Positions 52,133 to 61,697 of a stretch of DNA of 64,000 bases are shown here, one piece after another. The stretch comes from an uncultured Desulfobacterales bacterium (lineage in GTDB: Bacteria > Desulfobacterota > Desulfobulbia > Desulfobulbales > Desulfocapsaceae). The notes beneath the pieces were generated by a model. The model was not told the origin of the DNA and searched no databases. It saw only the letters and a program-made list of their open reading frames with translations. The stretch spans positions 1 to 64,000 of the forward strand of contig CALGIJ010000039.1 in the NCBI GenBank assembly GCA_937915545.1. The letters run 5' to 3'. How positions within the stretch are numbered: position 1 is the stretch's first letter; each line of letters begins with the position of its first letter. Both the position numbers and the translations under genes were made by a program.

Positions 52133-52666
52133 ATGAAACCCTTGTCTTACCTGCCGCTGCTCCTGACTGCGGCATCTCTGTCGCTTGTGGCCGGCCCCTC
52201 CTCTGCCGGCGAAGCGGGGGCCGGCGCCGGGCTGCAGGCGCTCGGCAATACCGCTATCGCCAGATACGAGCTGCTCTATCGTTCCTCGCTGCCCTACTCC
52301 GCCCGCTTCAACAAGGGCAGGTCGGTGACCTCCGCCATCGAGATCTCGCTGGGAATGGTGCATGAATACGACGCTGCCGACGCCACGCTGGGCGAAGTGG
52401 CCGTCATTCCCGAGCTGGTACTGCATTTCCACCCCCGCCTCGAGTTCCTCGCCGGGCTCGGTTTCGGTCTGATGAGCGAAAACGGCAGCTTCACCAAGCA
52501 CGATCTTGGCGGCCCGTTCTTCTTCGCTTCGAAAGTGGGGCTGCGCCTGCCGGTGTCTTCCTCCTGGGGTGTCGAGTTGATCTACTACCACCAGTCCAAC
52601 GGCGGCCTCTACGAGCATAACGCCAGCCTCAACATGCCGTCGGCAGGCGTCTATTTTTCGCTGTAG
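52133..52666 (+). CDS. PagL-like outer membrane lipid A 3-O-deacylase
   Basis: 177 residues from ATG 52133. A signal peptide runs to about 'SSAGEAG', followed by an 8-stranded beta-barrel pattern ending in '..AGVYFSL'. The active-site signature H-x-S-N-x-G-L is present ('YHQSNGGLYEHN': H153, S155). In Pseudomonas PagL the third residue (Glu) lies 14 positions after the His; here that position is N167, so the triad may differ. The enzyme would remove an acyl chain from lipid A. It is convergent with ppk. Confidence 0.78.
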   Translation: MKPLSYLPLLLTAASLSLVAGPSSAGEAGAGAGLQALGNTAIARYELLYRSSLPYSARFNKGRSVTSAIEISLGMVHEYDAADATLGEVAVIPELVLHFHPRLEFLAGLGFGLMSENGSFTKHDLGGPFFFASKVGLRLPVSSSWGVELIYYHQSNGGLYEHNASLNMPSAGVYFSL

Positions 52667-52680
52667 ATCGTGAAGCGGGC

Positions 52681-54777
52681 TCAGGCCCTTTCGGCAAAGA
52701 TGTGTTGCGCCGCAAGGGCCTCCATGCCGGGTTGCGGCTGGCGCCGCCGGTAGCTGCCGTCAGGCTGCATGTCCCAGGAGAAGGAATTGTCCCGTTCGTA
52801 GACCTGGAGGATCCCCTCCAACTCGCGGCACAGGGCCGGGCTGTGCACCGGCATCACCGTTTCCACCCGCGACTCGAGGTTGCGCTTCATCCAGTCGGCG
52901 GAGCCGATGAAGAAGAGCGGTTCGCCACCGTTCTCGAAGCGGTAGATGCGGCTGTGTTCGAGAAAGCGGCCGACGATGCTGTAGACGCGGATGCTCTCCG
53001 ACAACCCCGGGGCCCCGGCCCGCAGGCTGCACAGGCCGCGCACGTTGAGGGAAATCTCCACTCCCGCCTGGGCGGCGAGATACAGCTCGCGGATGATCTG
53101 CCGGTCCTGGAGCTGGTTCATCTTGCAGCGGATGGAGGCGGCCTTGCCGGCGCGGCGATTGTCGGCCTCGCGGCGGATCAGCTCGATGAAGCGCTGCCGC
53201 ATGTTGTGCGGTGCCACCAGCAGCAGGTGGTAGTCCTGGTTGGGAATGGCCCCGGTGAGCTCGTTGAAGAGGCGGCTGACATCCTCGCCCAGTTCGGCGC
53301 GGCAGCTGAGTATGCCGAGGTCGCCATAGAGCCGGGCGGTGCCGGTGTGGTAGTTGCCGGTGCCGATATGCACGTAGCGCCGGATGCCATCGCCCTCCTC
53401 GCGCACCACCATGGCCAGCTTGACGTGGGTCTTGAGGCGCTCGACGCCATAGACAACGTGGGCTCCGGCCTGTTCGAGGATCTTGCCCCAGGCGATGTTT
53501 GGCGCCTCATCGAAGCGGGCGGTGATCTCCACCAGCACCGCCACCTGCTTGCCGCGCTGCACCGCTTCCATCAAGGCCTTGACGATGGGTGACTGGGTCG
53601 AGGTGCGGTAGATGGTCAGTTTGATGGCCAGCACCCGGGGGTCGATGGCGGCATGCTGCAGCAGGCGCAGCACCGAGGTGTCGAAATCGTCGTAGGGCAG
53701 GTGGATGAGGAGGTCGTCGTGCTTGATTTCCTCGAAGAAGGCGTTGTGGTCGTCGGGCGGCAGCGGGCGCAGGCGGGGGTGGGTCTTCGGCTGATGAGGC
53801 GGATGACGCAGCTCGGCGCGTCCTTCGAGCTTGAGGTCGAGGAGGTCGCGGAAGGCGAGGAGGCCGCGGATGGCCATGCACTGCGAGGGGTCGATGCACA
53901 GCTGCTCGATGAGCCAGTCACACAGTTCCGTCGGAGTGTCCTCGCTCACCTCGAGGCGGATGATGCCGGCGAATTTGCGGTACTTGAGTTCGGCGGTGAC
54001 CATGCCGATGATCGAGCCCGGCTCGAGGTCGTCGCTGCCGAGGTCGTCGAGCCGGGCTCGGTCCCAGGGGTTGTCCTTAGCAGCCCGGGTGACCCGGAAG
54101 TAATAGGCCTCGAAGGATAGCGACTGCGGAAAGAGCAGGGCGAGGTTATGGGCGATGATCTCCTCGAGGGGGACGTAGCCGCGGTTGTCCGGCAGGGCCA
54201 CCCAGCGATTACGGTTGGCCGGGACTTTGAGGCGCACGAAGTGGCTGCGCTCGTCTTCCTGGGTGACGACGATGGCCAGGTTGAAGCTGAGGTTGCTGAT
54301 GAAGGGGAAAGGGTGGGAGGCGTCTACTGCCAGCGGGGTGAGGATGGGCAGCACCGACTCCTGAAAATGTCTGGAAAGAAAATCCCTGTCGTTCCCGCTC
54401 AGCTCGTCGTAGGCTGGGAAGAGAATTCCTTCGGCGGTAAGCGCCGGCTTGAGGCGGTCCTCGAAGAGGTTGTCGAGGGTCTTTACCTGGCGCTGCAACT
54501 CGGCCCAGCAGAGGGTCATCTCGTCTCGCGCCTTGAGCCCGTCGTAGCTGATCTTGTCGGGACGGGTGCGGTGCTTCTGGTGCAATCCGCCCATGCGTTT
54601 CATGACGAACTCGTCGAGGATCATGCCCATGATGCCGCTGAACTTAACCCGCTCGAGGAGGGGCTGGGTCTCGTCCTCGGCCAGTTCGAGAACCCGGCTG
54701 GCAAAGGACAGCCAGCTCAGTTCCCTGTTGATATAGGCATCGTGGGCGTCGACGTCGCGGAGCGGTGTGGGGTTCAT
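52681..54777 (-). CDS. ppk1: polyphosphate kinase 1
   Basis: 698 residues, full length. PPK1 polymerises the gamma-phosphate of ATP into polyphosphate. The N-terminal domain opens with 'YINRELSWLSFASRVLE'. The phospho-enzyme histidine region is 'GVERLKTHVKLAMVVRE', followed by 'YVHIGTGNYHTGTARLYGDL'. The second histidine domain has 'VEISLNVRGLCSLRAG' and 'VGRFLEHSRIYRFENGG'. No ribosome binding site is evident before ATG 54777. The 371-bp gap upstream (54778-55148) also serves the divergent membrane protein gene and shows no clear gene or structure. Confidence 0.96.
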   Translation of the reverse strand: MNPTPLRDVDAHDAYINRELSWLSFASRVLELAEDETQPLLERVKFSGIMGMILDEFVMKRMGGLHQKHRTRPDKISYDGLKARDEMTLCWAELQRQVKTLDNLFEDRLKPALTAEGILFPAYDELSGNDRDFLSRHFQESVLPILTPLAVDASHPFPFISNLSFNLAIVVTQEDERSHFVRLKVPANRNRWVALPDNRGYVPLEEIIAHNLALLFPQSLSFEAYYFRVTRAAKDNPWDRARLDDLGSDDLEPGSIIGMVTAELKYRKFAGIIRLEVSEDTPTELCDWLIEQLCIDPSQCMAIRGLLAFRDLLDLKLEGRAELRHPPHQPKTHPRLRPLPPDDHNAFFEEIKHDDLLIHLPYDDFDTSVLRLLQHAAIDPRVLAIKLTIYRTSTQSPIVKALMEAVQRGKQVAVLVEITARFDEAPNIAWGKILEQAGAHVVYGVERLKTHVKLAMVVREEGDGIRRYVHIGTGNYHTGTARLYGDLGILSCRAELGEDVSRLFNELTGAIPNQDYHLLLVAPHNMRQRFIELIRREADNRRAGKAASIRCKMNQLQDRQIIRELYLAAQAGVEISLNVRGLCSLRAGAPGLSESIRVYSIVGRFLEHSRIYRFENGGEPLFFIGSADWMKRNLESRVETVMPVHSPALCRELEGILQVYERDNSFSWDMQPDGSYRRRQPQPGMEALAAQHIFAERA

Positions 54778-55148
54778 GGCGCTTTTGTGGAGCAGGTGGA
54801 GGAATTGCCGAATCGGCGTAAACGAGAAACTATCACTGCATGGTAGCGCACTCTGCCCCCCGGACGCAACAGGAACAGGGAGCGGCGATCTTCGTCTGTG
54901 AAGTTGGCAATACGGCGGAGTGGCTTTTCGGAGCGAAGGGAGGGTGGCAGTGGGTCAGGAGCTTCCCTGTCCGTCGAAATAGACACGATACAGGTGGCTT
55001 GCCCTCCCCGGGGTGCATGCCAGCCGGCGAGCGATGAAAAAGGTCTTGCCAAATGCGTCGCCAGCAGCTAGCGTCTCAGCGGCCTCTGGCGTTGGAGGGC
55101 CATATTTTCCCCCTGTTTTGACGACATATTTGCTTGGAGCCCTGCAAA

Positions 55149-56555
55149 ATGGCACGAACTCTGCGATATCGCCAGGTTGTCTTCTGGTCGCTTTCCCTTG
55201 CCGTCGCCATGGCGGCGCTGCTCTCTCCGGTGTGGTGGAACGGCTTTCCCCTGGTCTTTTTCGATACCGGGGGCTATGTGCGTCGGGTCCTGACCATGGA
55301 ACTTCTCGCCGGGCGTTCCATCTTCTACGGGCTGTACCTCTATGCCGCTTCTCTTGGCTGGCGTTTCTGGCTCGGACCGGTGCTTGCCCAGGGCCTGGTT
55401 TGCCTGTGGCTGCTGCGGCTGTTGCTGCGAGTCGAGGGGCTGCCTCACGGGCCCCTGCCGGTGGCGGCGGTGACCGTCGTCCTCGGCCTTGCCACGGGAA
55501 TTGCCTGGACCATCGGGCAGCTCATGCCCGACGCCTGGGTGGCGCTGGCGGTAGTCGCCCTCTTTCTGCTCGGCTATCGCTATAGCGGACTGGGGGGCGG
55601 CGAGCGCTGTCTGCTCATGCTGGTGATCCTTATCGCCCTGCTGTCGCACATGTCGGCTCTGGCCCTGGCCATCGGCCTGGTGGCGGTGACCCTCGGCCTG
55701 CGCCTCTTGCGCTGGCGGCATCACTGGCCCCATGAAGTGCGGCTGCTGCCGCCCCTGGCGGCTGTAGCCGCCGCCCTGGTGCTCATGCCGCTGCTCCACT
55801 TGCTGCTGGTCGGCAAGGCGGTCTACACTCCCGGCGGGCCGGTCTATGTCTTCGGCCGCCTGGTGCAGGCGGGCATCGCCCAGCGCTGGCTGCAGGAACA
55901 CTGCCCGGTGCCGGGCATCAAGCTGTGCAGCCTGCAGGCGCGCATCCCCCGCAATGGCGACCAGTTCCTCTGGGGCAAGGATTCCGCCTTTCGCGACCTC
56001 GGCGAGTGGAGCGGCCGCGCCGATGCCGAGCTTGGCTATCTGGTCCGCGCCAGCATCGTCGCCTATCCCGGCCTGGCCCTGTCGACGGCAATTCAGGCCA
56101 CCATCCATCAGGCGCTGATGGTCAAGACCGCCGATCAGCTGGGCGAGATCCATAACGACACCCGCAACGTCTTCACCAACATCCTCCCCAGGGCGACGGC
56201 GCGGGCCTTCAATGCGGCGCGCCAGCAGCGCGGGGAGATCACCCCGGCCCTGACTGCAGCTCTCAATGCCGTCCATGTGCCGGTGGCCTGGCTCTCCTGC
56301 CTCGGCCTACCGCTGATCTTCCTGTGGGCCTTGCGCAAAAGGCGTTACGGGCTGGCAACCCTGGCCCTGTTCGTTTTTTTCGCCCTGCTGGGCAATGCCT
56401 TCATCTGCGGGGCGCTCTCCAATCCCCATGATCGCTATCAGAGCCGCCTGGTGTGGCTGGCTTCGCTGGTGGTGGTCATGGCGGTGATGGCGCAGCGCCA
56501 GGCGCCCGGCTACCCTGCTGCGGCGGGCTACTTCTACAGGCGCAGGGCCAGCTGA
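55149..56555 (+). CDS. multi-pass membrane protein of unknown function (GT-C-like)
   Basis: 468 residues from ATG 55149 (GGAG nine bases upstream). About ten hydrophobic helices are predictable. The first loop contains 'FFDTGGYVRRV', an acidic residue after helix 1 as in GT-C membrane glycosyltransferases, and a large extracytoplasmic segment (about 235-330) contains three cysteines and 'GIAQRWLQEHCPVPG'. No family signature is certain. A lipid-linked sugar transfer role is possible but only an inference. The last 22 bases overlap the convergent hydrolase gene. Confidence 0.7.
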   Translation: MARTLRYRQVVFWSLSLAVAMAALLSPVWWNGFPLVFFDTGGYVRRVLTMELLAGRSIFYGLYLYAASLGWRFWLGPVLAQGLVCLWLLRLLLRVEGLPHGPLPVAAVTVVLGLATGIAWTIGQLMPDAWVALAVVALFLLGYRYSGLGGGERCLLMLVILIALLSHMSALALAIGLVAVTLGLRLLRWRHHWPHEVRLLPPLAAVAAALVLMPLLHLLLVGKAVYTPGGPVYVFGRLVQAGIAQRWLQEHCPVPGIKLCSLQARIPRNGDQFLWGKDSAFRDLGEWSGRADAELGYLVRASIVAYPGLALSTAIQATIHQALMVKTADQLGEIHNDTRNVFTNILPRATARAFNAARQQRGEITPALTAALNAVHVPVAWLSCLGLPLIFLWALRKRRYGLATLALFVFFALLGNAFICGALSNPHDRYQSRLVWLASLVVVMAVMAQRQAPGYPAAAGYFYRRRAS

Positions 56556-57325
56556 GTGGCGATAAAGGAGAGCGCGTTCGGGCGGGTAGCGAAGGAGTTC
56601 GCCGCGAGAGCATGATGGCATAGTAACTGGCGCAGCAGGGCAGCGGGGCACTCGCCGGTGCAGCTGCCCACGAGGCTGGCGCCACAGGAGCCGACGCGCC
56701 GCTCCTCGCCGGGCAGGGGCAGCGGGTCGCTGCCCGGCAGCAGGGCGATGCCGCGTTCCGCCGCCTGAGCAAAAATCCGGGAAGCCGGCCACAGACGGGG
56801 GCGGCCGCCGATGTCGCCGACAAAGAGGCCCTGTGCTGGTGCCTCGGCGAGAAAGGTGGCAACTGTCCGTCCGCGAATTCCCAGCCATTTCCCCACCCCC
56901 CAGGGGAGGACTGCCAGTCCTCCCCGTTCTTTCACCAGAGCCACGGTATCCCCCAGGGGCTGGCCGTCAGGTATGGCGGCGGTCGAGGCCAGGGAGAGCA
57001 CCTCGATGTTCTCGCCGGTGACGATCTGCCGCCCGGCAAGGAGGACGAGCCGCTCTTCAGGCCGATTCGGGTCGAGGGCGAGTAGCGACTCGTCCTCCTC
57101 GGTAGGCATGAGGAGGAAATTTCCCGCACGTTCCCCCCTGTCGGCCATGGCACGGAGCAGGGCGAAGCCTTCGGCCCTGGCGGTGTCGGCCAGAAAGAGC
57201 GCCATAGTTGGCGGGCTGGAGGGGGAGGTTGACAGATGGTGGAGAAAATTGTCCCTGGCTGCCTGAAGCAGTCTGTCGGCAGCGAAGGCCGGCCAGAGGT
57301 GGACATGGGCGTCGAAGAGAATCAT
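56534..57325 (-). CDS. small TIM-barrel metal-dependent hydrolase-like protein
   Basis: 263 residues from ATG 57325, with GGAGG five bases upstream. It begins 'MILFDAHVHLWP', the HxH metal motif after strand 1 of amidohydrolase/PHP-type barrels. 'GLAVLPWGVGKWLGIRG', 'FVGDIGGRP' and 'IALLPGSDPLPLPGEE' carry further candidate ligands (Asp in GDIGGR, Asp in GSDPLP). The full set of canonical histidines is not evident, so activity is uncertain. I do not recognise a specific family. Its neighbour is the convergent membrane protein gene. Confidence 0.65.
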   Translation of the reverse strand: MILFDAHVHLWPAFAADRLLQAARDNFLHHLSTSPSSPPTMALFLADTARAEGFALLRAMADRGERAGNFLLMPTEEDESLLALDPNRPEERLVLLAGRQIVTGENIEVLSLASTAAIPDGQPLGDTVALVKERGGLAVLPWGVGKWLGIRGRTVATFLAEAPAQGLFVGDIGGRPRLWPASRIFAQAAERGIALLPGSDPLPLPGEERRVGSCGASLVGSCTGECPAALLRQLLCHHALAANSFATRPNALSFIATQLALRL

Positions 57326-57513
57326 CACAGCCTCCATCGCCGGGGGTTGGGGGAGTGGGAAAGGGTTGTGGGCCGGGTGGCCACGTCTGCTACGAACCAC
57401 AAGCAATAGGACGTGACGGCGGTCACGGCAAGGAATTTCTGCTGAGAGGGGACGTTTGCTCGTTTCATCACAGGATACGTTCTCGGAGCCTCTCCCGTCG
57501 CGGCTCGCTCTGC

Positions 57514-58002
57514 TCAGGCACCCTGTTTTTCGCCAGGGGGAGGCAGCGGGCGGATATAGATGTTGTCGTACTGGTCGCTGTCGACGACCCTGAAGCCGTT
57601 GGCGAGATAGAAGCGGTTGGCCCTGCTTTCCTTGAGGGCGAGAAGCCGGATGGGGCGCCCCTCCCCTGTCGCCTCGGCGAAGACCCGGGACAAAATCAGG
57701 GTGCCGATGCCACGCTGCTGGAAGCGGGGGTGGACGTAGAGGTGCTTGAGCCTCAGCTCCTGTCCCTCGCGGGCGGTGACGACAAAGGCGACGATGGCCC
57801 CCTGGTGGAGGTAGCAGGTGGTACGCTGCGGGCTGAAGTCCCGCGTGAGGCGCTCCCGGGCGCGGGTCTCGTCGAAGCGGCCCACCCGTTCGAGGCTGTC
57901 GCGCATCGCCGCGATGCGCAGCGTCACCAGTTCCTCGAGGTCGCCTTCGTCTGCCTGGCGCATGGTCAGGCCGGCGGCCTGGAGGAGGGCATCTTCATCC
58001 AT
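57514..58002 (-). CDS. GNAT family N-acetyltransferase
   Basis: 162 residues. The acetyl-CoA binding motif A is 'LYVHPRFQQRGIGTLILSRV' (about 90-109, with Q/R-x-x-G-x-G), and motif B is 'NRFYLANGFRVVDSDQYDN'. The acceptor is unknown. It starts six bases after the stop of the MmgE/PrpD gene, so it probably belongs to the same transcript as the amino acid transporter operon upstream. Confidence 0.88.
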   Translation of the reverse strand: MDEDALLQAAGLTMRQADEGDLEELVTLRIAAMRDSLERVGRFDETRARERLTRDFSPQRTTCYLHQGAIVAFVVTAREGQELRLKHLYVHPRFQQRGIGTLILSRVFAEATGEGRPIRLLALKESRANRFYLANGFRVVDSDQYDNIYIRPLPPPGEKQGA

Positions 58003-58008
58003 GATCGC

Positions 58009-59403
58009 CTAGCGGGCCTCTGCCCTGAGGAGGCGGGTCATCTGGCGGAGGTCGCCGAGGTCTTCCACGGCGAGCGCCATGTCCTGCAGTGTGGCGACCG
58101 TCGCCGCGGGCAGCGTGCGCCCTGCCAGAGCCTCGAACTTGGCGACGATGCGCTGCGCTGGCAGGGGGTTTTGCGGGGCGCCGCTGGCGAAGTCGACATG
58201 GCCTTCATAGCTCCGCCCGGCAGTGGTCATGATGCGCACATAGGGCTCGCTGTCGAAGGGCAGCTCGGGGCTCTCTACCAGCTGCACCAGGGTGGCGAGG
58301 CGTCGTACCTCCTGGTGGTCAAGCCAGGGCGGCTCGTATTCGCCGACGAAGGCGCGGCCGGTGACCAGGGCCACGGCGACGCTGTAGGGCAGGTTGAGCT
58401 GGGCCTCGATGCGTGTCGCGGGGAAGTCCCTGGCGCCGATCATCTGCATCATCTCGGGGATGAGGCGGATCTCGATGGCGGCGATATCCTCGGGGAGGAG
58501 GTGGTGCCGCTCCCTGAGCTCGAGCACCACGTCGAGGCTGCTGTGGATATCGCGGCAGGCGGCGTAGGGCTTGATGCCGCTGCGCAGAATGCCGTATCCG
58601 GGCGGGCGGCTGCGCACCAGCTCTTCGGGGAGCAGGCTGCTGCGGGCGCAGGTGCCGAGGAAGCCGCCCCACTCCGCCTCGAAGACGTGGGCCGGCCCGG
58701 TAAAGCCCTGCTGGGCCAGGCAGGCGGCGACCAGGCCGTTCTCCGCCGCCCGGCCGACGTTGTAGCGCTTGCCCATCGCCCCGTCGACGAGAAAGGCCCA
58801 GGTGCCCCCGGTGACGCTGCCGGCGAGGCCGAGGGCCCAGGTGGTCTGCCGCTTGTCGAGGCCGAGGGCTTTGGCGGCCGCGGCGGCCGCGGCGAAGCTG
58901 CCGCAGCTGCCGGTGGAGTGGTAGCCGTCGCCGTGGTTGTGGGGGCGGTAGCCGCCGGCGCTGTCGAGCACTCTGCGGCCGACCTCGTAGCCGACGACCA
59001 TCGCTTCGAGGAGGCGGCGACCGGATAATGGAGGGAAGGCCTCGGCGATGGCCAGCAGCGTTGGCACGACCACCGCCCCGCTATGGTCGACGCCGCCAAA
59101 ATCATCGAGTTCGCGGGCGTGGGCGAGGATGCCGTTGTAGAGCGCCGCCGCCGTTGGCGAGGCCGTTCCCGACGTCCCCCACAGGGTGCACGGCCCGCCG
59201 CCGGGGGAGAGCCTCGTCACCGTCGCCAGGGCCGCAGCCGCTTCAACGGTGTCGGCACCAGCCAGGGCGGCGCCGAGCAGGTCGAGGAAGAGGTGGCGGG
59301 CATGGTCGATCACCGGCCGCGGCAGCTCGTCGAGGGTCAGGGCGACGGAGGACTCGGCCAGCCGCTCGGCCAGGGTCGTCGTGGCGGGGGTGTGCTCTTG
59401 CAT
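58009..59403 (-). CDS. MmgE/PrpD family protein
   Basis: 464 residues. The family includes 2-methylcitrate dehydratase PrpD and cis-aconitate decarboxylase. The all-helical first domain has 'ARHLFLDLLGAALAG' and 'GILAHARELDDFGGVDHSGA', the latter containing the conserved Asp/His region. The second domain has 'HPPGYGIL'-like 'RPPGYGILRSGIKPYAACRD' and 'LNLPYSVAVALVTGRAF'. The methylcitrate partners PrpB and PrpC are not in the window. Lying 47 bases after the amino acid ABC transporter genes, it may process a transported substrate. Exact reaction unknown. Confidence 0.88.
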   Translation of the reverse strand: MQEHTPATTTLAERLAESSVALTLDELPRPVIDHARHLFLDLLGAALAGADTVEAAAALATVTRLSPGGGPCTLWGTSGTASPTAAALYNGILAHARELDDFGGVDHSGAVVVPTLLAIAEAFPPLSGRRLLEAMVVGYEVGRRVLDSAGGYRPHNHGDGYHSTGSCGSFAAAAAAAKALGLDKRQTTWALGLAGSVTGGTWAFLVDGAMGKRYNVGRAAENGLVAACLAQQGFTGPAHVFEAEWGGFLGTCARSSLLPEELVRSRPPGYGILRSGIKPYAACRDIHSSLDVVLELRERHHLLPEDIAAIEIRLIPEMMQMIGARDFPATRIEAQLNLPYSVAVALVTGRAFVGEYEPPWLDHQEVRRLATLVQLVESPELPFDSEPYVRIMTTAGRSYEGHVDFASGAPQNPLPAQRIVAKFEALAGRTLPAATVATLQDMALAVEDLGDLRQMTRLLRAEAR

Positions 59404-59450
59404 AGGGTCTTGCCGTCGGCTGCCGAGGGCCGTGGGAGAGGGAGCCGGGC

Positions 59451-60221
59451 TCAGTGGTTGAGGATCTGGCTGAGAAAGGCCGCGGTGCGGTCGAACTTGG
59501 GGTGGTTGAAGAAGGTCTGCGGGTCGTTCTCTTCAACGATCTCGCCGCTGTCCATGAACACCACGCGGTCGGCCACCGTCCTGGCGAAGCCCATTTCGTG
59601 GGTGACGCAGAGCATGGTCATCCCCGACGAGGCGAGGTCGATCATAACGTCGAGCACCTCCTTGATCATCTCCGGGTCGAGTGCCGAGGTCGGCTCGTCG
59701 AAGAGCATGATCTTGGGATTCATGCACAGGCAGCGGGCGATGGCGACACGCTGCTGCTGCCCGCCGGAGCACTGGCCGGGGAACTTGTGGGCGAGATCGG
59801 GGATCTTGACCCGCTGTAGATACTGGAAGGCCAGCTCCTGGGCCTCCTTGAGCGGCATCTTGCGGATCCACACCGGCGACAGGGTGAGATTTTCGAGCAC
59901 GGTGAGGTGCGGGAAGAGGTTGAAATTCTGAAAAAGCATGCCGGTCTCGCGGCGCACCTGGTCGATGCGCTTGACGTCGTTGGTCAGCTCGATGCCGTCG
60001 ACGACGATGCGCCCCTGCTGGTGCACCTCGAGGCGGTTGATGCAGCGGATGAGGGTCGACTTGCCCGAGCCCGAGGGGCCGCAGATGACCAGTTTTTCGC
60101 CACGCCCCACCTGCAGGTTGATGTCTTTTAAGACATGGAACTCGTTATACCACTTGTTCACCCCGGAGATGGTGATGATCGGTTGCCTTGCTGTGGTCGC
60201 TGCCGGCGCGGGTGTCGTCAT
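59451..60221 (-). CDS. aapP: polar amino acid ABC transporter ATP-binding protein
   Basis: 256 residues from ATG 60221. Walker A 'GPSGSGKST', Q-loop '[11 protein letters not shown]', signature 'CSGGQQQR', Walker B '[10 protein letters not shown]' and the switch histidine in '[11 protein letters not shown]' are all intact. It belongs to the GlnQ/HisP/AapP group and energises uptake through AapQM. Fourth gene of aapJQMP, 23 bases after aapM. Confidence 0.95.
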   Translation of the reverse strand: MTTPAPAATTARQPIITISGVNKWYNEFHVLKDINLQVGRGEKLVICGPSGSGKSTLIRCINRLEVHQQGRIVVDGIELTNDVKRIDQVRRETGMLFQNFNLFPHLTVLENLTLSPVWIRKMPLKEAQELAFQYLQRVKIPDLAHKFPGQCSGGQQQRVAIARCLCMNPKIMLFDEPTSALDPEMIKEVLDVMIDLASSGMTMLCVTHEMGFARTVADRVVFMDSGEIVEENDPQTFFNHPKFDRTAAFLSQILNH

Positions 60222-60244
60222 GGCGTGGCCGTCCTCTCTTGGTG

Positions 60245-61687
60245 TCAGTTGTAGTGTTGGCTGGTGTGGTAGGTCTTTTCGAGATAGACGCTGTAGCGGG
60301 AGATGGCGAAGCAGAACACCCAGAAGACCAGCGCGGCGAAGATATAGGCCTCCTTGGTGAAACCGAGCCATTCCGGGTCGGCCATGGAGGCCTTGGCCAC
60401 GCCGAGCAGGTCGAGCAGGCCGATGACCGCCACCAGGGTGGTGTCTTTGAGCAGGGAGAGCACGTTGTTGGCCAGGCCGGGGATGACCAGGCGCAGGGTC
60501 TGCGGCATGATGATCAGGGCCATCATCTTCCAGTACGGCCAGCCGAGCGCCATGGCCGCCTCGAACTGCCCCTTGGGAATGGCCTGCAGCCCGCCGCGGA
60601 TGACCTCGGCCATGTAGGCGGCGTAGAAGAAGGCGATGCCGATCAGGGCGCGTAGCAGCTTGTCGAAGGTGACGTTCTCCGGCAAAAAGAGCGGGAACAT
60701 CACCGAGGCCATGAAGAGCACGCTGACCAGGGGCACGCCGCGCACGAACTCGATGAAGAAGACGCACAGGGTCTTGATCACCGGCAGGGTCGAGCGGCGC
60801 CCGAGGGCGAGGAGGATGCCGATGGGCAGGGCGGTGGCCATGCCGGTGCCGGCCACCACCAGGGTGAGGAAAAGCCCGCCCCAGAAATGGGACTCGACCA
60901 GCGGCAGGCCGAAGACATTGCCCACCAGCAGGAAAAATCCGACCAGCGGGTAGACGGTGAAGAGCAGGATCCAGCGCCAGGCGCCGGCGGTGAGGCGGCC
61001 GATAAAGAGCAGGAAGACGGCGAGGACGGCCCCGGCGACGGCGATGGGCCCGGCGGCGCCGCCACCGCCTGCCTGACCGGCGGCGAGATAGAGGAGCAGG
61101 GCCGCCAGGCCGGTCAGGAGGATGCCGGTGATGGCCCCCGCCAGGCGTCCGGCGAAGAGCTCGAGAAAGGGGCGTTGCCCCAGGAGCGGCGGCAGGGCCA
61201 GTGGGGCAAGGAGGTAGCAGGCGGTGAAGACGGCGCCGGGTACGCCGAAGGTGAAGAGCATGAGCAGGGCGGCGGCGAGGGCGAACAGGGCCTGGCGGAG
61301 GGTGCCGCGCAACAGTGTCGGGGCGAGGATCGGCAGCGCCGCCAGGCCGAGCAGGGCGAGGGTGAAGTTGACCCGCCAGCGCTGGGCTTCGGGGTAGAAG
61401 CCGTAGAGGAAGACCTCGAGGCGCACTTTGATGAACACCCAACAGGCCCCGGCGCTGCCATCCTGGGCGGCGCTGTCGCAGATCTTGCGGGAGTCCCCCA
61501 GCCAGGTGGCGTCCCATAGCCCCCAGCGCAGCATCGGCGGCAGGGTGGCGAGCAGCACGGCGAGACTCAGCAGGGTGAGCAGGGCATTGCCCGGCGAGGA
61601 GAAGAGATTCTTCCGCGCCCAGCCGAGCCAGCCGGTGCTGTAGCTGGGCGAGGGGGTGGGCGGTTTCGGTTGCCAGGTTTGCGGCAT
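60245..61687 (-). CDS. aapM: general L-amino acid ABC transporter permease AapM
   Basis: 480 residues, longer than the 380-residue rhizobial AapM because of added hydrophobic segments in the N-terminal half ('LAGQRP'-flanked helices, about residues 110-250). The C-terminal transport domain has the HisMQ pattern '[20 protein letters not shown]', '[20 protein letters not shown]', and the EAA loop continues '[20 protein letters not shown]'. It pairs with AapQ to form the channel. Good ribosome binding site (gggggag). Starts ten bases after aapQ. Confidence 0.92.
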   Translation of the reverse strand: MPQTWQPKPPTPSPSYSTGWLGWARKNLFSSPGNALLTLLSLAVLLATLPPMLRWGLWDATWLGDSRKICDSAAQDGSAGACWVFIKVRLEVFLYGFYPEAQRWRVNFTLALLGLAALPILAPTLLRGTLRQALFALAAALLMLFTFGVPGAVFTACYLLAPLALPPLLGQRPFLELFAGRLAGAITGILLTGLAALLLYLAAGQAGGGGAAGPIAVAGAVLAVFLLFIGRLTAGAWRWILLFTVYPLVGFFLLVGNVFGLPLVESHFWGGLFLTLVVAGTGMATALPIGILLALGRRSTLPVIKTLCVFFIEFVRGVPLVSVLFMASVMFPLFLPENVTFDKLLRALIGIAFFYAAYMAEVIRGGLQAIPKGQFEAAMALGWPYWKMMALIIMPQTLRLVIPGLANNVLSLLKDTTLVAVIGLLDLLGVAKASMADPEWLGFTKEAYIFAALVFWVFCFAISRYSVYLEKTYHTSQHYN

Positions 61688-61697
61688 CGGCTCCCCC

